Origin: Pseudarthrobacter oxydans
GTDB lineage: Bacteria > Actinomycetota > Actinomycetes > Actinomycetales > Micrococcaceae
Direction: 5' to 3'
NCBI RefSeq assembly: GCF_034258515.1
Contig: NZ_CP139438.1
Span: forward strand, 744,001 to 808,000
Length of the DNA stretch: 64,000 nucleotides
Positions 15,372-24,536 of this stretch are shown one piece after another. Within the stretch, counting starts at the first letter, position 1, and the number at the start of each line of letters is the position of its first letter. The notes beneath the pieces are model-generated. The model made no database searches and was not told where the DNA came from. It saw only the letters and a program-made list of their open reading frames with translations. Both the position numbers and the translations under genes were made by a program.

Positions 15372-17582
15372 ATGGTCGATAACCAGCACGCCACCAACCT
15401 CATTGAACCCGCAACCGTTCCTGAACCGGCAAATGCCGGCGTCCTTCCTTCTTCGGCAACCCACGCGCAGGCGCTCGCCGTTCTCCGTGAGCTGGTGGGC
15501 AACCCGGCGGCCGGTTTCCACGAGGGCCAGTTTGAAGCCATCGAGGCACTGGTGGATGACGGCCGTAGGGCTTTGGTGGTGCAGCGTACGGGTTGGGGAA
15601 AATCGGCAGTCTATTTCGTGGCCTCCCTGCTCCTGCGCCGCCGCGGGGCCGGACCCACGCTTATCGTGTCGCCACTCCTCGCCCTCATGCGGGACCAGGT
15701 AGCCGCGGCTGCCCGGGCAGGAGTGCGTGCCGTGGCCATCAACTCCGCGAACCAGCTGGAATGGGACACCGTCCGCGAACAGCTCGCCGCTGACCAGGTG
15801 GACGTCCTGCTCGTGTCCCCGGAACGGCTGACCAACCCCTCCTTCCGCGAAAACCAGCTTCCCGAACTTATCCGGCGCACAGGCCTGCTGGTCATCGACG
15901 AGGCACACTGCATCTCAGACTGGGGCCACGACTTCCGGCCCGACTACCGCAGGATCGCCGACCTGATAACCCAGTTGCCGGATTCGGTTCCCGTGCTGGC
16001 CACCACAGCCACCGCCAACTCCCGGGTGGTTCACGACATCGAAGAGCAGCTCGGCGCCGGCGTCCTCACCATCCGTGGTGCGCTGGGCAGGGATTCGCTG
16101 CGGCTGGGAGTCCTGTCACTTCCTGATGCCAAGCAGCGCCTGGGCTGGCTGTTGACGCATCTGGCCGACCTTCCCGGCAGCGGCATCATCTATACGCTGA
16201 CGGTGTCCGCGGCGGAGGACACAGCGCGCCTCCTGGCGGAGGCCGGCCACGAGGTGCTGGCCTATACCGGGCGCACGGACCCCGCAGACAGGGAACGCGC
16301 CGAACAGCTCCTGAAGGACAATGAGGTCAAGGCGCTGGTTGCCACGTCCGCGCTAGGCATGGGTTTTGACAAGCCCGATCTCGGCTTCGTGGTCCACCTC
16401 GGAGCGCCGTCCTCGCCGGTGGCTTACTACCAGCAGGTTGGGCGTGCCGGCCGTGGGGCGGCGAACGCCGATGTCCTGCTCCTGCCGGGTGCCGAAGACC
16501 GGGACATCTGGCAGTACTTCGCCACGGCTTCCATGCCGTCGGAGGAAAAAGCCGCCGCCGTCCTCACGGCGCTCGCCGAAGCAGGCACCGCACTGTCCAC
16601 AGTTGCCTTGGAAGCCAGGGTGGACCTTCGACGCACTCCGCTGGAACTGCTGTTGAAAGTCCTCTCAGTGGATGGCGCCGTGGAGCGGGTGGGCGGTGGA
16701 TGGCGGTCAACTGGCCGGCCCTGGGCATACGACGCCGAGCGGTACCGGCGGATAGCTGAGGCCCGCGTGGACGAGCAGGACTCCATGGTGATCTACCAGG
16801 ACACTGCCGGCTGCCGGATGGAATACATCACGTCCGTGCTTGATGACGAGACCGCCCACGCCTGTGGCAGGTGCGATAACTGCGCCGGCCGGTGGTTCCC
16901 GGCGGAGATTGCCGAGCAGGCCACCGCGGCGGCCGGCCAGACCCTCAGCAGGGCGGGCGGAGTACTGGAATCGCGGCTGCAGTGGCCCAGCGGCATGGAC
17001 CGCCTTGGTGTTCCGGTGAAGGGGAAGCTCAAACCTGCAGAAGGAGTCTCCGAGGGGCGGGTCCTCGCACGGCTGACAGACCTGGGCTGGGGCGGGGCAT
17101 TGCGGGAGCTGTTTGCGGCCGGCGCGGGGGACCGGCCCGTTGACCCGGGCATGCTTCAGGCATGCGTCCAGGTACTGCGCGAATGGGCCGGCGGTGACCC
17201 GCGCAACCCTGCGTGGAGCGGTGCCGGACGGCCGGCCGCCATTGTCAGCATCCCGTCGCGGGGCAAGCCTGAGCTGGTGGGGTCCCTTGCGAAGGGAATT
17301 TCGGAGATCGGACGCATCCCGTACCTCGGCGAGCTTCAGTTGGCCCACGGTGGCCCCACGGGAAACCGCGGGGGCAACAGCGCCTACCGGCTGGCGGGGG
17401 TGTGGGACCGTCTGGTGGTGGGGCCGGAGCTTGAGGCCGCGCTGGGCTCGTTGCAGGGCGGCAGCGTGATGCTGGTCGATGACATCGTGGACAGCAGGTG
17501 GACGCTCACCGTGGCGGGCCGGGCTCTTCGCCAGGCCGGGGCTGGTGCTGTGCTTCCGCTGGTGCTGGCCCAGGCGGGCTGA
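15372..17582 (+). CDS. RecQ-family DNA helicase with C-terminal phosphoribosyltransferase-like domain
   Basis: A 736-residue ATP-dependent 3'-5' DNA helicase. Motif I is VVQRTGWGKSAVYF, the DEAH box is LLVIDEAHCISDWGHDFRPD, motif III is LATTATAN, and motif VI is QQVGRAGRGAANAD. A zinc-binding CGRCDNC follows. RecQ HRDC is not recognisable. Instead the last ~150 residues end with VMLVDDIVDSRWTLTVAG, which matches the PRPP-binding motif of type I phosphoribosyltransferases (ComF-like). The role of that domain is unknown. The gene is divergent from manB. Confidence 0.9.
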   Translation: MVDNQHATNLIEPATVPEPANAGVLPSSATHAQALAVLRELVGNPAAGFHEGQFEAIEALVDDGRRALVVQRTGWGKSAVYFVASLLLRRRGAGPTLIVSPLLALMRDQVAAAARAGVRAVAINSANQLEWDTVREQLAADQVDVLLVSPERLTNPSFRENQLPELIRRTGLLVIDEAHCISDWGHDFRPDYRRIADLITQLPDSVPVLATTATANSRVVHDIEEQLGAGVLTIRGALGRDSLRLGVLSLPDAKQRLGWLLTHLADLPGSGIIYTLTVSAAEDTARLLAEAGHEVLAYTGRTDPADRERAEQLLKDNEVKALVATSALGMGFDKPDLGFVVHLGAPSSPVAYYQQVGRAGRGAANADVLLLPGAEDRDIWQYFATASMPSEEKAAAVLTALAEAGTALSTVALEARVDLRRTPLELLLKVLSVDGAVERVGGGWRSTGRPWAYDAERYRRIAEARVDEQDSMVIYQDTAGCRMEYITSVLDDETAHACGRCDNCAGRWFPAEIAEQATAAAGQTLSRAGGVLESRLQWPSGMDRLGVPVKGKLKPAEGVSEGRVLARLTDLGWGGALRELFAAGAGDRPVDPGMLQACVQVLREWAGGDPRNPAWSGAGRPAAIVSIPSRGKPELVGSLAKGISEIGRIPYLGELQLAHGGPTGNRGGNSAYRLAGVWDRLVVGPELEAALGSLQGGSVMLVDDIVDSRWTLTVAGRALRQAGAGAVLPLVLAQAG

Positions 17583-17612
17583 CTCTGGGCTCGCTAACCT
17601 AATCCGGCAGGG

Positions 17613-17705
17613 CTTGGACCCCGCAGGGCCTGGACGCGCTGCGCTTGGACCCCGCAGGGCCTGGACGCGCCGCGCTTGGACCCCGCAGGGCCTAGACCCG
17701 CTGGG
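17613..17705. repeat. Three tandem copies of a 31-bp unit
   Basis: Units 17613-17643, 17644-17674 and 17675-17705 each begin CTTGGACCCCGCAGGGCCT. The first two differ at one position; the third has more changes. The last copy includes the final codons and stop of the MFS gene, so repeat expansion could alter its C-terminus. Confidence 0.9.
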
Positions 17706-19125
17706 CCCCGCGCCGGCTGACTTCCGCTCCGGCATGCCGTGGCAGGAACAGGCTGTCCGCCGTGCTCGCCAGCATCAGCACCGCCATGGCGAGGAATGCG
17801 CCGCGGAAAGGTCCGGCGGAATGAGCTGGAAAGCTGTTGAGCCCGTCGAACAGCCGGATGAGCAAGGCCCCAATGGCAATGCCCGCAGCAGTGGCGAGCT
17901 GGACCAGGGTGGCAGACACAGTATTTGCCGAGGTGAGCTGCGCCGGCGCGATGTCGGCGTACTGGACCGACGCGTAGGCGGAGAACCCGATTGAGCGGAA
18001 GGCGCCGCTGCAGACCAGCAGGGCAAACGTCAGCGGCTCTGGCGTTTCTGCCGTGAGCAGGGCGCAGAGGATGAACGTGGCTGCAGAGGCAAGGGAGGCG
18101 AAGACGAGCATCGCCTTGAAGCCAAAGCGCCGGATCAGCGGCGTGGTGGCCGGCTTGATGCCGATGTTGCCGATGAAGACGGCCGCCACCATGGCACCTG
18201 CGTGCAGCGGGGACCAGCCGAACCCGGCCTGGAACATCAGCGGCAGCAGGAAAGGGACGGAGCTGATGGCCAGCCGGTAGGCGAACCCGCCGGTGGCCAT
18301 CGCCCTGAACGTGCGGGTGCTGAACACCCCGAGGTCAAAGAGTGGATTGGGGGTCCTGCGCATCCAGAACACGGCGCAGGCTGCAGCCGTCACGCCGAAA
18401 CCTGCGCTCAGGGCCGCCCAGGGGGCGGCAGGATGGGCGCTCACCAGTTCAAGGCCAGCCACCAGGGCGCCCACGCCCAGCGTGGTAAGGGACAAGCCCA
18501 CCCAGTCCAGCCGCCGTCCGCCGTCGCCCGCGGCAGCAGGAACCAGCCGGAGTGCCGCCAGCAGTGCGGCCACACCCAGCGGGAGGTTGATCAGGAAGAT
18601 CCAGTGCCAGGAAAGATAGGTGGTCAGGGCCCCGCCTACCAGCGGTGCGAGCACTGGCGCCAGGAGCCCGGGCCACACCAGGAACGCAGTGGCGCGCAGG
18701 AGGTCCGCCTTCGGCGTCCCGCGAAGGACCAGCAGGGTTCCCACCGGCACCATCATGGCGCCGCCGAATCCCTGCGCGGTCCGGCTGAGGGTGAGGGCAA
18801 CCAGGTCCTGGCTGAGCGAACAGGCCAGGGATGCTGCCGTGAAGATCGCAATGGCAAGGCAAAAGATGCGTCGGGCACCAAAGCGCTCAGCCAGCCAGCC
18901 GCTGAGCGGGATACCCATGGCAACGGTCAGCAGGTACGCCGTCATGGTGATGTTGACGTCCGCGGCGGGCACCCGGAAGTCGGCAGCGATGTTGGGGATG
19001 GCCGTGGTGAGGACTGTGCCGTCAAGGAACTCCATGAAGAAGGTGGCGGCCACCAGGAGCGCCAGGCGGGGGCTCCACGCCTGCACCGTGCCGTGCGCCT
19101 CATCCACCGTGTCGCTTGCTGCCAT
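17692..19125 (-). CDS. MFS transporter, DHA2-like drug exporter
   Basis: A 477-residue integral membrane protein of the major facilitator superfamily with about 14 hydrophobic helices. The DHA motifs visible are motif D near FFMEFLDGTVLTTAIPNIAA, motif A GWLAERFGARRIF, and motif C-like LAPVLAPLVGGALTTYLSW. It probably exports toxic organic compounds in exchange for protons. The substrate is not predictable. The ATG has AGGA at about 7-nt spacing; the reading frame extends upstream but crosses the tRNA-Ser gene, so the short start is right. Confidence 0.92.
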   Translation of the reverse strand: MAASDTVDEAHGTVQAWSPRLALLVAATFFMEFLDGTVLTTAIPNIAADFRVPAADVNITMTAYLLTVAMGIPLSGWLAERFGARRIFCLAIAIFTAASLACSLSQDLVALTLSRTAQGFGGAMMVPVGTLLVLRGTPKADLLRATAFLVWPGLLAPVLAPLVGGALTTYLSWHWIFLINLPLGVAALLAALRLVPAAAGDGGRRLDWVGLSLTTLGVGALVAGLELVSAHPAAPWAALSAGFGVTAAACAVFWMRRTPNPLFDLGVFSTRTFRAMATGGFAYRLAISSVPFLLPLMFQAGFGWSPLHAGAMVAAVFIGNIGIKPATTPLIRRFGFKAMLVFASLASAATFILCALLTAETPEPLTFALLVCSGAFRSIGFSAYASVQYADIAPAQLTSANTVSATLVQLATAAGIAIGALLIRLFDGLNSFPAHSAGPFRGAFLAMAVLMLASTADSLFLPRHAGAEVSRRGAQRV

Positions 19126-19217
19126 CCGACAATCCTGCCACCGCCGGGACGGGCAAGGCGCCGGGTGTCCGTCCCACGGACGGATACGTCCGGGGCGTTG
19201 AACCTGCCGGGGAACGC

Positions 19218-19244
19218 AAAAGGCCCCGGTCCAGGACCGGGGCC
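19218..19244 (-). terminator. Terminator of tRNA-Ser(GCT)
   Basis: A 10-bp GC stem (GGCCCCGGTC with GACCGGGGCC) and 3-nt loop is followed by TTTT on the minus strand, 5 nt downstream of the tRNA. Confidence 0.85.
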
Positions 19245-19249
19245 AAACG

Positions 19250-19337
19250 CGGAGACGGGGGGATTTGAACCCCCGGTGGAGTTGTGCCCCACACTTCATT
19301 AGCAGTGAAGCCCATTCGGCCGCTCTGGCACGTCTCC
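19250..19337 (-). tRNA. tRNA-Ser (anticodon GCT)
   Basis: An 88-nt type II tRNA: acceptor GGAGACG pairs with CGTCTCC. The anticodon loop is CTGCTAA in a CTTCA/TGAAG stem. The long variable arm is GTGGGGCACAACTCCAC-like, and the T-arm is GGTTCAAATCC. CCA is not encoded. Confidence 0.97.
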
Positions 19338-19439
19338 AATTGCTATTCCTAGCCCACCAAGGATACGCAGAACGGGGCATGCAGTGCAAAACGGATCGCC
19401 CGGGCCTCCAAAGGACTCCCCGGCTGCCCGGTGCGGGCT

Positions 19440-19961
19440 TCACCCCGGCGGCTGTCCGCCCCGGACCATCCTGATTTCGCGAAGGTCTTCCCACCCGGGA
19501 ATCACGTCGGCGGCGCCGTCAGGTTCAAACCCGAAGTGCCGGTAGAAGCCAATGGCGCGCTGGTTGTCGGCGGCCACCCACAGGCTCGCCGCCTCATTGC
19601 CCAGCGCTGCCGCCAGGAGGCGGCGGCCCAGGCCCAGCCCCTGGTGCGACGCCAGCAGGTACAGCCCCCACAGTTCCAGGTCCCCGGACGACGGCGGCGC
19701 AAACCCGTGCGACGCGGCCCCAGGCTCCCTGCGGATGCCGGCAAACCCAACTACCGTGCCGCCGTCGGACGCCACCCAGGCATGCGCGGGTTCGGCGGCT
19801 TCCAGCAGGTGGCGCCACAGCTGCAGCCGCGAACCGGTCTTCTGCGAGGCCAGGAACCCGTCGGACAGCATCCCGCGGTAGGTCTCCTGCCAGCAGAGGA
19901 CGTGAACCTCGGCCAGCCGCTCCACGTCGGAGGCCGCCGCCCGCCGCACCTCGAGCGCCAT
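19440..19961 (-). CDS. GNAT-family N-acetyltransferase
   Basis: A 173-residue acetyl-CoA-dependent acetyltransferase. Motif A is LWGLYLLASHQGLGLGRRLL with the pyrophosphate-binding Q-G-L-G-L-G, and motif B is AIGFYRHFGFEPDG. The substrate is unknown. The ATG at 19961 lies 2 nt after the stop of the prolyl oligopeptidase gene, so the two are translationally linked; an in-frame ATG at 19994 would overlap that gene by 30 nt. Confidence 0.88.
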   Translation of the reverse strand: MALEVRRAAASDVERLAEVHVLCWQETYRGMLSDGFLASQKTGSRLQLWRHLLEAAEPAHAWVASDGGTVVGFAGIRREPGAASHGFAPPSSGDLELWGLYLLASHQGLGLGRRLLAAALGNEAASLWVAADNQRAIGFYRHFGFEPDGAADVIPGWEDLREIRMVRGGQPPG

Positions 19962-19963
19962 CG

Positions 19964-22207
19964 CTACGAGGCCCCGCCCGCCAGTGCCTTCCACAGGAAG
20001 TGCTGGCTGCGGGCCTGCAGCGCCGCAGCCTGCCGGTTGTCCGACGCCCCTGCGTGGCCGCCCTCCAGCGCCTCGTGGAACCAGACGTTGGGGATGCCCA
20101 TGGCCAGCATGCGGGCTGCCATTTTGCGCGCCTGGACGGGGCCAACCCGGTCGTCGGAGGTGGCCGTCCAGATAAACGTTTCCGGGTACTCAACCCCGTC
20201 CTTGAGCAGGTGGTAGGGGGAAAAGGTCTTGATGTACTCCCACTGTTCCGGGACGTCAGGGTCGCCGTATTCGGCAATCCAGGAGTGCCCGGCCGAAAGC
20301 CTGGTGTAACGGCGCATGTCCAGCAGCGGCACGCCGCATGAGACAGCTCCGAAAAGCTCCGGGTACCGGGTAAGCATGTTGCCTACCAGCAGCCCCCCGT
20401 TGGACCCGCCGACGCAGCCCAGCCGCTCCCGTGAGGTGACTCCCCGGGACAGAAGATCCCTCGCAACGGCCGCGAAGTCCTGGTACGCCTTGTGCCGATT
20501 CTCCTGCAGCGCCGCCCGGTGCCACGACGGCCCGTATTCGCCGCCGCCGCGGATGTTTGCCACGACGTAGACGCCGCCCCGGGAGTGTGGTGCCCCGCCG
20601 TCCGCGTTTGGCGCACCGGACGTGCGCCGTTCCAGCCAGGCCCTGCCCACCGTGCCGCTGTACGCCGGCGTGCGCGAAACCTCGAATCCGCCATATCCGG
20701 AAAGCTGGGTGGGGTTCTGCCCGTCCAGGGCCAGGTCCCGGGAAGCCACCTGGAAATACGGAACCCGGGTCCCGTCGTCGGACACGGCGAAGTGCTGCTG
20801 CACTTCATAGCCGCCGTCATCGAAGAACGACGGCGACGCCTTGACCACCGCGTGCCGGCTCACCACGCCGGGGGGACCGGACGCCGCACGCTCCAAGCTG
20901 CCGCGCAGCAGCGTGGTAGGGGTGGTAAAGCCCGTGGCGACGAGCCAGAAGTCGTTGCCCGCACCGCCGTCGGCCTCGTCTTCGTCGTCCACTGCATAGG
21001 CGTTGACGTCATGCAGCGGCGGGCAGGCATCCAGCGGCGACGACGCCCACGCGGCCTGGGCATTGTGCGTTGGCCGGAAGGGATCCAGCACCCGGATTTC
21101 GGAGGACACGTCCTTCAGGAGGTTCAGCAGCAGGAAGTCCCGGGTCCAGCTCCAGGACTGCAGGGACGTATTCGCATCCGGGGTGAACAGCACGGCCAGG
21201 TCGGCTGAACCGGCCAGGTAATCCTCGAACCGGGCAGCGAGGAGCGAGCCCGCCGGGTACGTTGACGTGCCAAGCACCCAGTCCTGGCGCGGCCGGAACA
21301 GCAGCCATTCCCGATGCGCGCTGACATTCACATCGGTGGGCACGTCGATCTGGACCCAGGATCCTTCACGCAGCACCAGGTTCCTGCGGTTGAAGAAATC
21401 GATGTAGTCAACGGCGAAGGTGCGCTCAAAACCGGGGGTGGAATCGTGGGCAACCACGGCCATCATGTGGTGCTCGGGGACCTCGAACAGCCGCGGCGCT
21501 CCGGCCAGGGAATCCCCGCGTTTGAGCGTGACGGCCGTCCGGGCGTAGGAGGAAGCGGTCTTCGGCAGCCCGTCGGCGGTGGAGGCCACCAGCAACGTTT
21601 CCGCGTCCAGCCAGGAAACGTTTCCCTTCGCCGTCGGCAGGTCAAAACCGCCCTGGGCGGGGTCCACGAAAGTCCTGCCCTCCACGTCGAATTCGCGGTA
21701 CCGGTTGGCGTCGCCGCCGTCGGGGGAGAGGGCAAGAAGTGCATGCCGGTACGGTTCCCCGGAAGCGGGGCGCAGGAAGGTGGCGCCGTGGAAAACCCAT
21801 TCCTGGCCCTCGGCTGCCGCCAGCGCGTCGACATCGAGCAGCACATCCCACTCGGGGGAATCCGTGCAGTAGCTCTCCCAGGTGGTGCGCCGCCACAGGC
21901 CCTTGGGGTTCTTCGCGTCCTTCCAGAAGTTGTAGTACCAGTCACCGCGCTTCCCCACCATGGCGATCCGGTCCGTGGAGTCCAGCACCTCCAGGATGCT
22001 GCCTTCCAGTCCGGCGTAGTCCGCGTCCTCCAGGAGGTCCTCCGTGCGCGAATTCTGCTCTTTCACCCAGGCAAGCTGTTCCTCGCCGTAAATGTCTTCG
22101 AGCCAGGCGTTTTCGTCAGTGGGCTCGGGCGCGATGTCCCGCGGGCCGGTTCCGGAGGGGTTGCCGGTTCCGGAGGCGGGCGCTGGATCAGCTTCAGTGG
22201 TGGTCAT
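19964..22207 (-). CDS. Prolyl oligopeptidase family serine peptidase (S9A)
   Basis: A 747-residue cytoplasmic peptidase (no signal peptide). The N-terminal ~430 residues form the beta-propeller gate, including the family-typical DENAWLEDIYGEEQLAWVKE. The C-terminal alpha/beta hydrolase domain carries the nucleophile in CVGGSNGGLLVGNML, the Asp in TATSDDRVGPVQARKM, and the His in EGGHAGASDN. It cleaves short peptides after Pro or related residues. The start was chosen at MTTTEADPAP, 84 bp from the divergent FAD protein gene. The weak hexamer TTGGAT lies 7 nt upstream. Confidence 0.92.
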   Translation of the reverse strand: MTTTEADPAPASGTGNPSGTGPRDIAPEPTDENAWLEDIYGEEQLAWVKEQNSRTEDLLEDADYAGLEGSILEVLDSTDRIAMVGKRGDWYYNFWKDAKNPKGLWRRTTWESYCTDSPEWDVLLDVDALAAAEGQEWVFHGATFLRPASGEPYRHALLALSPDGGDANRYREFDVEGRTFVDPAQGGFDLPTAKGNVSWLDAETLLVASTADGLPKTASSYARTAVTLKRGDSLAGAPRLFEVPEHHMMAVVAHDSTPGFERTFAVDYIDFFNRRNLVLREGSWVQIDVPTDVNVSAHREWLLFRPRQDWVLGTSTYPAGSLLAARFEDYLAGSADLAVLFTPDANTSLQSWSWTRDFLLLNLLKDVSSEIRVLDPFRPTHNAQAAWASSPLDACPPLHDVNAYAVDDEDEADGGAGNDFWLVATGFTTPTTLLRGSLERAASGPPGVVSRHAVVKASPSFFDDGGYEVQQHFAVSDDGTRVPYFQVASRDLALDGQNPTQLSGYGGFEVSRTPAYSGTVGRAWLERRTSGAPNADGGAPHSRGGVYVVANIRGGGEYGPSWHRAALQENRHKAYQDFAAVARDLLSRGVTSRERLGCVGGSNGGLLVGNMLTRYPELFGAVSCGVPLLDMRRYTRLSAGHSWIAEYGDPDVPEQWEYIKTFSPYHLLKDGVEYPETFIWTATSDDRVGPVQARKMAARMLAMGIPNVWFHEALEGGHAGASDNRQAAALQARSQHFLWKALAGGAS

Positions 22208-22278
22208 GCGCCCCATCCAAACAACACCGCGGACGGCTGGCAAGTCAAGCGTTCAGCCCACACTCTGTTTCCAGCCCG

Positions 22279-22284
22279 TACGCT
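22279..22284 (+). promoter_or_regulatory. -10 hexamer deciding the start of the FAD/NAD(P)-binding gene
   Basis: TACGCT with a 7-nt spacer to the GTG at 22292. The GGAGGG between them is too close to the GTG to act as a normal Shine-Dalgarno, so a leaderless mRNA is the simplest reading. Confidence 0.45.
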
Positions 22285-22291
22285 GGAGGGC

Positions 22292-24232
22292 GTGGAAAAA
22301 ACGCAGAGCATCCGGACCGCCATCATCGGCGCAGGTCCGCGGGGCACCAGCGTGCTGGAACGCCTGCTTGCCCGCCGTGCTGCGCAGACCGCTTCCGGTG
22401 CAGGAACGGTGCGTCTCCACATCGATGTCGTCGACCCCTTTCCGGCGGGCCCCGGGCACGTGTGGCAGCCGCAGCAGTCCCGGCTGTTCCTGATGAACAC
22501 GCAGTCCTTCTACCCCACGCTGATCCCCGAGGACCCTGACCTGGCGCCGCCGGTCGCAGGAACCACCTTCGACCTGTGGCGGGCGCGCCAGCAGCGCAAC
22601 CCCTCGCCGTCCCTAAGCGGGGAGGACCTCGCTGAACTGGCCGCCCTGGGCCCGAACGGCTTTCCCAGCCGGGCCCTCTACGGCCGTTACCTTCGCAGCA
22701 CGCTGGAGGAGCTGACGTCCAAAGCGCCCGACGGCGTCACCATCGACTTCCACGAAACGTCGGCACAGTCCGTGCGCCCCGCGGGGGACGGAACGTTCGA
22801 CGTCGGCCTGGCCACTGGAGACACGCTGCGCACCGACGCCGTGGTGCTTGCGTTGGGCCACGTCCCGTCCCGCCTGAACCCCGAACAGCGCGAACTGCAG
22901 GCGTCGGCCAAGCGGTTGGGCCTCCGATACTTCCCGCCGGCTGTACCTGCGGACGTGGACTGGTCCCTGGTTCCCGCAGGGGAGCCCGTCCTGGTCCGCG
23001 GCATGGGCCTGAACTTCTTCGACACCATGGTGCAGCTGACCGAGGGCCGCGGCGGAAAATTCATCAGCAACGGAACGGCGCTCCGGTACGAGCCGTCGGG
23101 CCAGGAACCGCGGATCATTGCCGCCTCCCGCCGGGGAACGCCCTACCGGGCGAAAGCTGCCCTGGACGGCTACTACCCGGCGTCGGTCACCCTGCGCTAC
23201 TTCACCGAAGCGGCGCTGGAACGGTTCCGCACCGCAGGAATCCGCCCGGCGTTCGACCACGATTTCTGGCCGCTCCTGCACCGTGACGCTTTGTGGGCGT
23301 ACTACTCCACCCTGGTGCGTTCCCAGCCGAACGCGGTACCGGATCCGGCGGCCTTCCTCGCCGCCCTTGATGAGGCGCTGCATCCGCACGCGCACAGTGC
23401 CGCGAACTGGGAAGACAGCGTGGAGAGCGTGCTGGCCGTGCACGTGGGGCCACGGCACCGGCTGGACCTGCCGGCGCTCGCCGCACCCCTTGCCGGACGA
23501 TCCTTTGCCTCACGCACCGAACTCGATGCCGCCGTCGTCGACTACCTGCTGGACGACGCCCGCCGGTCCGCGCTCGGGGAAGATGACCCCGTGAAGATGG
23601 CCATTGGGGCACTCCACCACGGGCGCGCCGTGCTGAAGACAGCAGTGGCCGACGGCGGCATCACCGATGAATCCTGGGTGGCGGGACTGCGTGGCTGGTT
23701 CGAGTCGTTTGTGGAAGGACTCGCCAGCGGGCCTCCGGCCCTGCGCTCCGAGCAGCTGGCGGCGCTGGCCAGGGCGGGGGTGGTGAGCTTCGTGGGTCCA
23801 GACCCCAAGTTCTCAGTGGACCGGAAGAACGCCGCCTTCACGGCGTCGTCACCTTGGGTGGCCGGAGCTCCGGTGGCTGCCCGGACCATGGTGGAGGCGC
23901 TCGCGCCCGGTAACCGGGTCTCGGCCAGTGATTCGCCGGTGCTGGAGCAGCTGCTGGCGGACGGCCTGGTCCGGCCGCGGCTGATGATGACGGTGGAGGG
24001 TGCCCCCGTACAGTCCACCGGCCTGGATGTGGTGCCGCATCCCTACCGTCCCGTGGCAGCCAACGGCTCGGTGACCGGAGGCCTGTACGTGCTGGGACTC
24101 CAGCTCTCATCGGTCCAATGGGGCACGGCCATCGCCGCCGAGGCCATCCAGCCCGGCGGCCCAAACTACCGCAGTGGCCAGCGGACCCTTCGCGACGCGG
24201 ACGAAATCGCCGGGGCAATACTCGCGCTGTAA
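22292..24232 (+). CDS. FAD/NAD(P)-binding protein (adenylating-lysine/ornithine monooxygenase-like fold)
   Basis: A 646-residue cytoplasmic protein. The N-terminal dinucleotide-binding motif is TAIIGAGPRGTSVLERLL, followed by the family feature HVWQPQQSRLFLMNTQSFYP. A second nucleotide-binding segment surrounds VLVRGMGLNFFDTMVQLTEG. This matches the large actinobacterial FAD-NAD(P)-binding family (Pfam FAD_NAD_bind type). The reaction is unknown. The frame is open upstream antisense to the peptidase gene, but family homology begins at this GTG. Confidence 0.85.
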   Translation: MEKTQSIRTAIIGAGPRGTSVLERLLARRAAQTASGAGTVRLHIDVVDPFPAGPGHVWQPQQSRLFLMNTQSFYPTLIPEDPDLAPPVAGTTFDLWRARQQRNPSPSLSGEDLAELAALGPNGFPSRALYGRYLRSTLEELTSKAPDGVTIDFHETSAQSVRPAGDGTFDVGLATGDTLRTDAVVLALGHVPSRLNPEQRELQASAKRLGLRYFPPAVPADVDWSLVPAGEPVLVRGMGLNFFDTMVQLTEGRGGKFISNGTALRYEPSGQEPRIIAASRRGTPYRAKAALDGYYPASVTLRYFTEAALERFRTAGIRPAFDHDFWPLLHRDALWAYYSTLVRSQPNAVPDPAAFLAALDEALHPHAHSAANWEDSVESVLAVHVGPRHRLDLPALAAPLAGRSFASRTELDAAVVDYLLDDARRSALGEDDPVKMAIGALHHGRAVLKTAVADGGITDESWVAGLRGWFESFVEGLASGPPALRSEQLAALARAGVVSFVGPDPKFSVDRKNAAFTASSPWVAGAPVAARTMVEALAPGNRVSASDSPVLEQLLADGLVRPRLMMTVEGAPVQSTGLDVVPHPYRPVAANGSVTGGLYVLGLQLSSVQWGTAIAAEAIQPGGPNYRSGQRTLRDADEIAGAILAL

Positions 24233-24288
24233 CTGCCCGGAGGTTGCTTCAAGCAGTCGGAACCCGGCGCCCGCAGGCTTTTGCCGGC

Positions 24289-24335
24289 AAAACGAAGGAC
24301 CCCTGCCGGCCAGCATGCTGGCGGACAGGGGTCCT
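24289..24335 (-). terminator. Terminator of tRNA-Ser(TGA)
   Basis: Inverted repeat 24296-24335: outer stem AGGACCCCTG/CAGGGGTCCT and inner GCCAGC/GCTGGC with a small mismatch, followed by TCGTTTT on the minus strand. Confidence 0.85.
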
Positions 24336-24341
24336 GTTTCG

Positions 24342-24429
24342 CGGAAGGTAAGAGATTCGAACTCTTGGTACGGGGTTACCGCACACTAGTTTTCAAGACT
24401 AGCTCCTTCGGCCGCTCGGACAACCTTCC
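24342..24429 (-). tRNA. tRNA-Ser (anticodon TGA)
   Basis: An 88-nt type II tRNA: acceptor GGAAGGT pairs with ACCTTCC. The anticodon loop is CTTGAAA in a CTAGT/ACTAG stem. A long variable arm and T-arm AGTTCGAATCT are visible. CCA is not encoded. Confidence 0.97.
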
Positions 24430-24536
24430 TCACCCAGTAGTGTTTCATAGGCACTTGCCTGCAACAAAACAGAACCCGGAACGCGTCCGGTGCACACTGG
24501 TTGCACGCAGTATTCAGTCAGAAACGGGAGTGTTCC

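Noticed and set aside
17583..17705. Possible CRISPR array from the 31-bp repeats
   Set aside because: The units are directly adjacent with no spacers, and no cas genes are present, so it is a simple tandem repeat.
16707..17735. 342-codon open frame antisense to the helicase end
   Set aside because: Low-complexity, Pro/Arg-rich translation typical of a shadow frame; it also crosses the tandem repeats.
18202..19302. 366-codon frame antisense to the MFS gene
   Set aside because: No hydrophobic pattern or family match, and it runs through the tRNA-Ser gene.
21314..22291. N-terminal extension of the FAD/NAD(P)-binding protein
   Set aside because: This part lies antisense within the prolyl oligopeptidase gene, and protein-family similarity begins only at the GTG at 22292.
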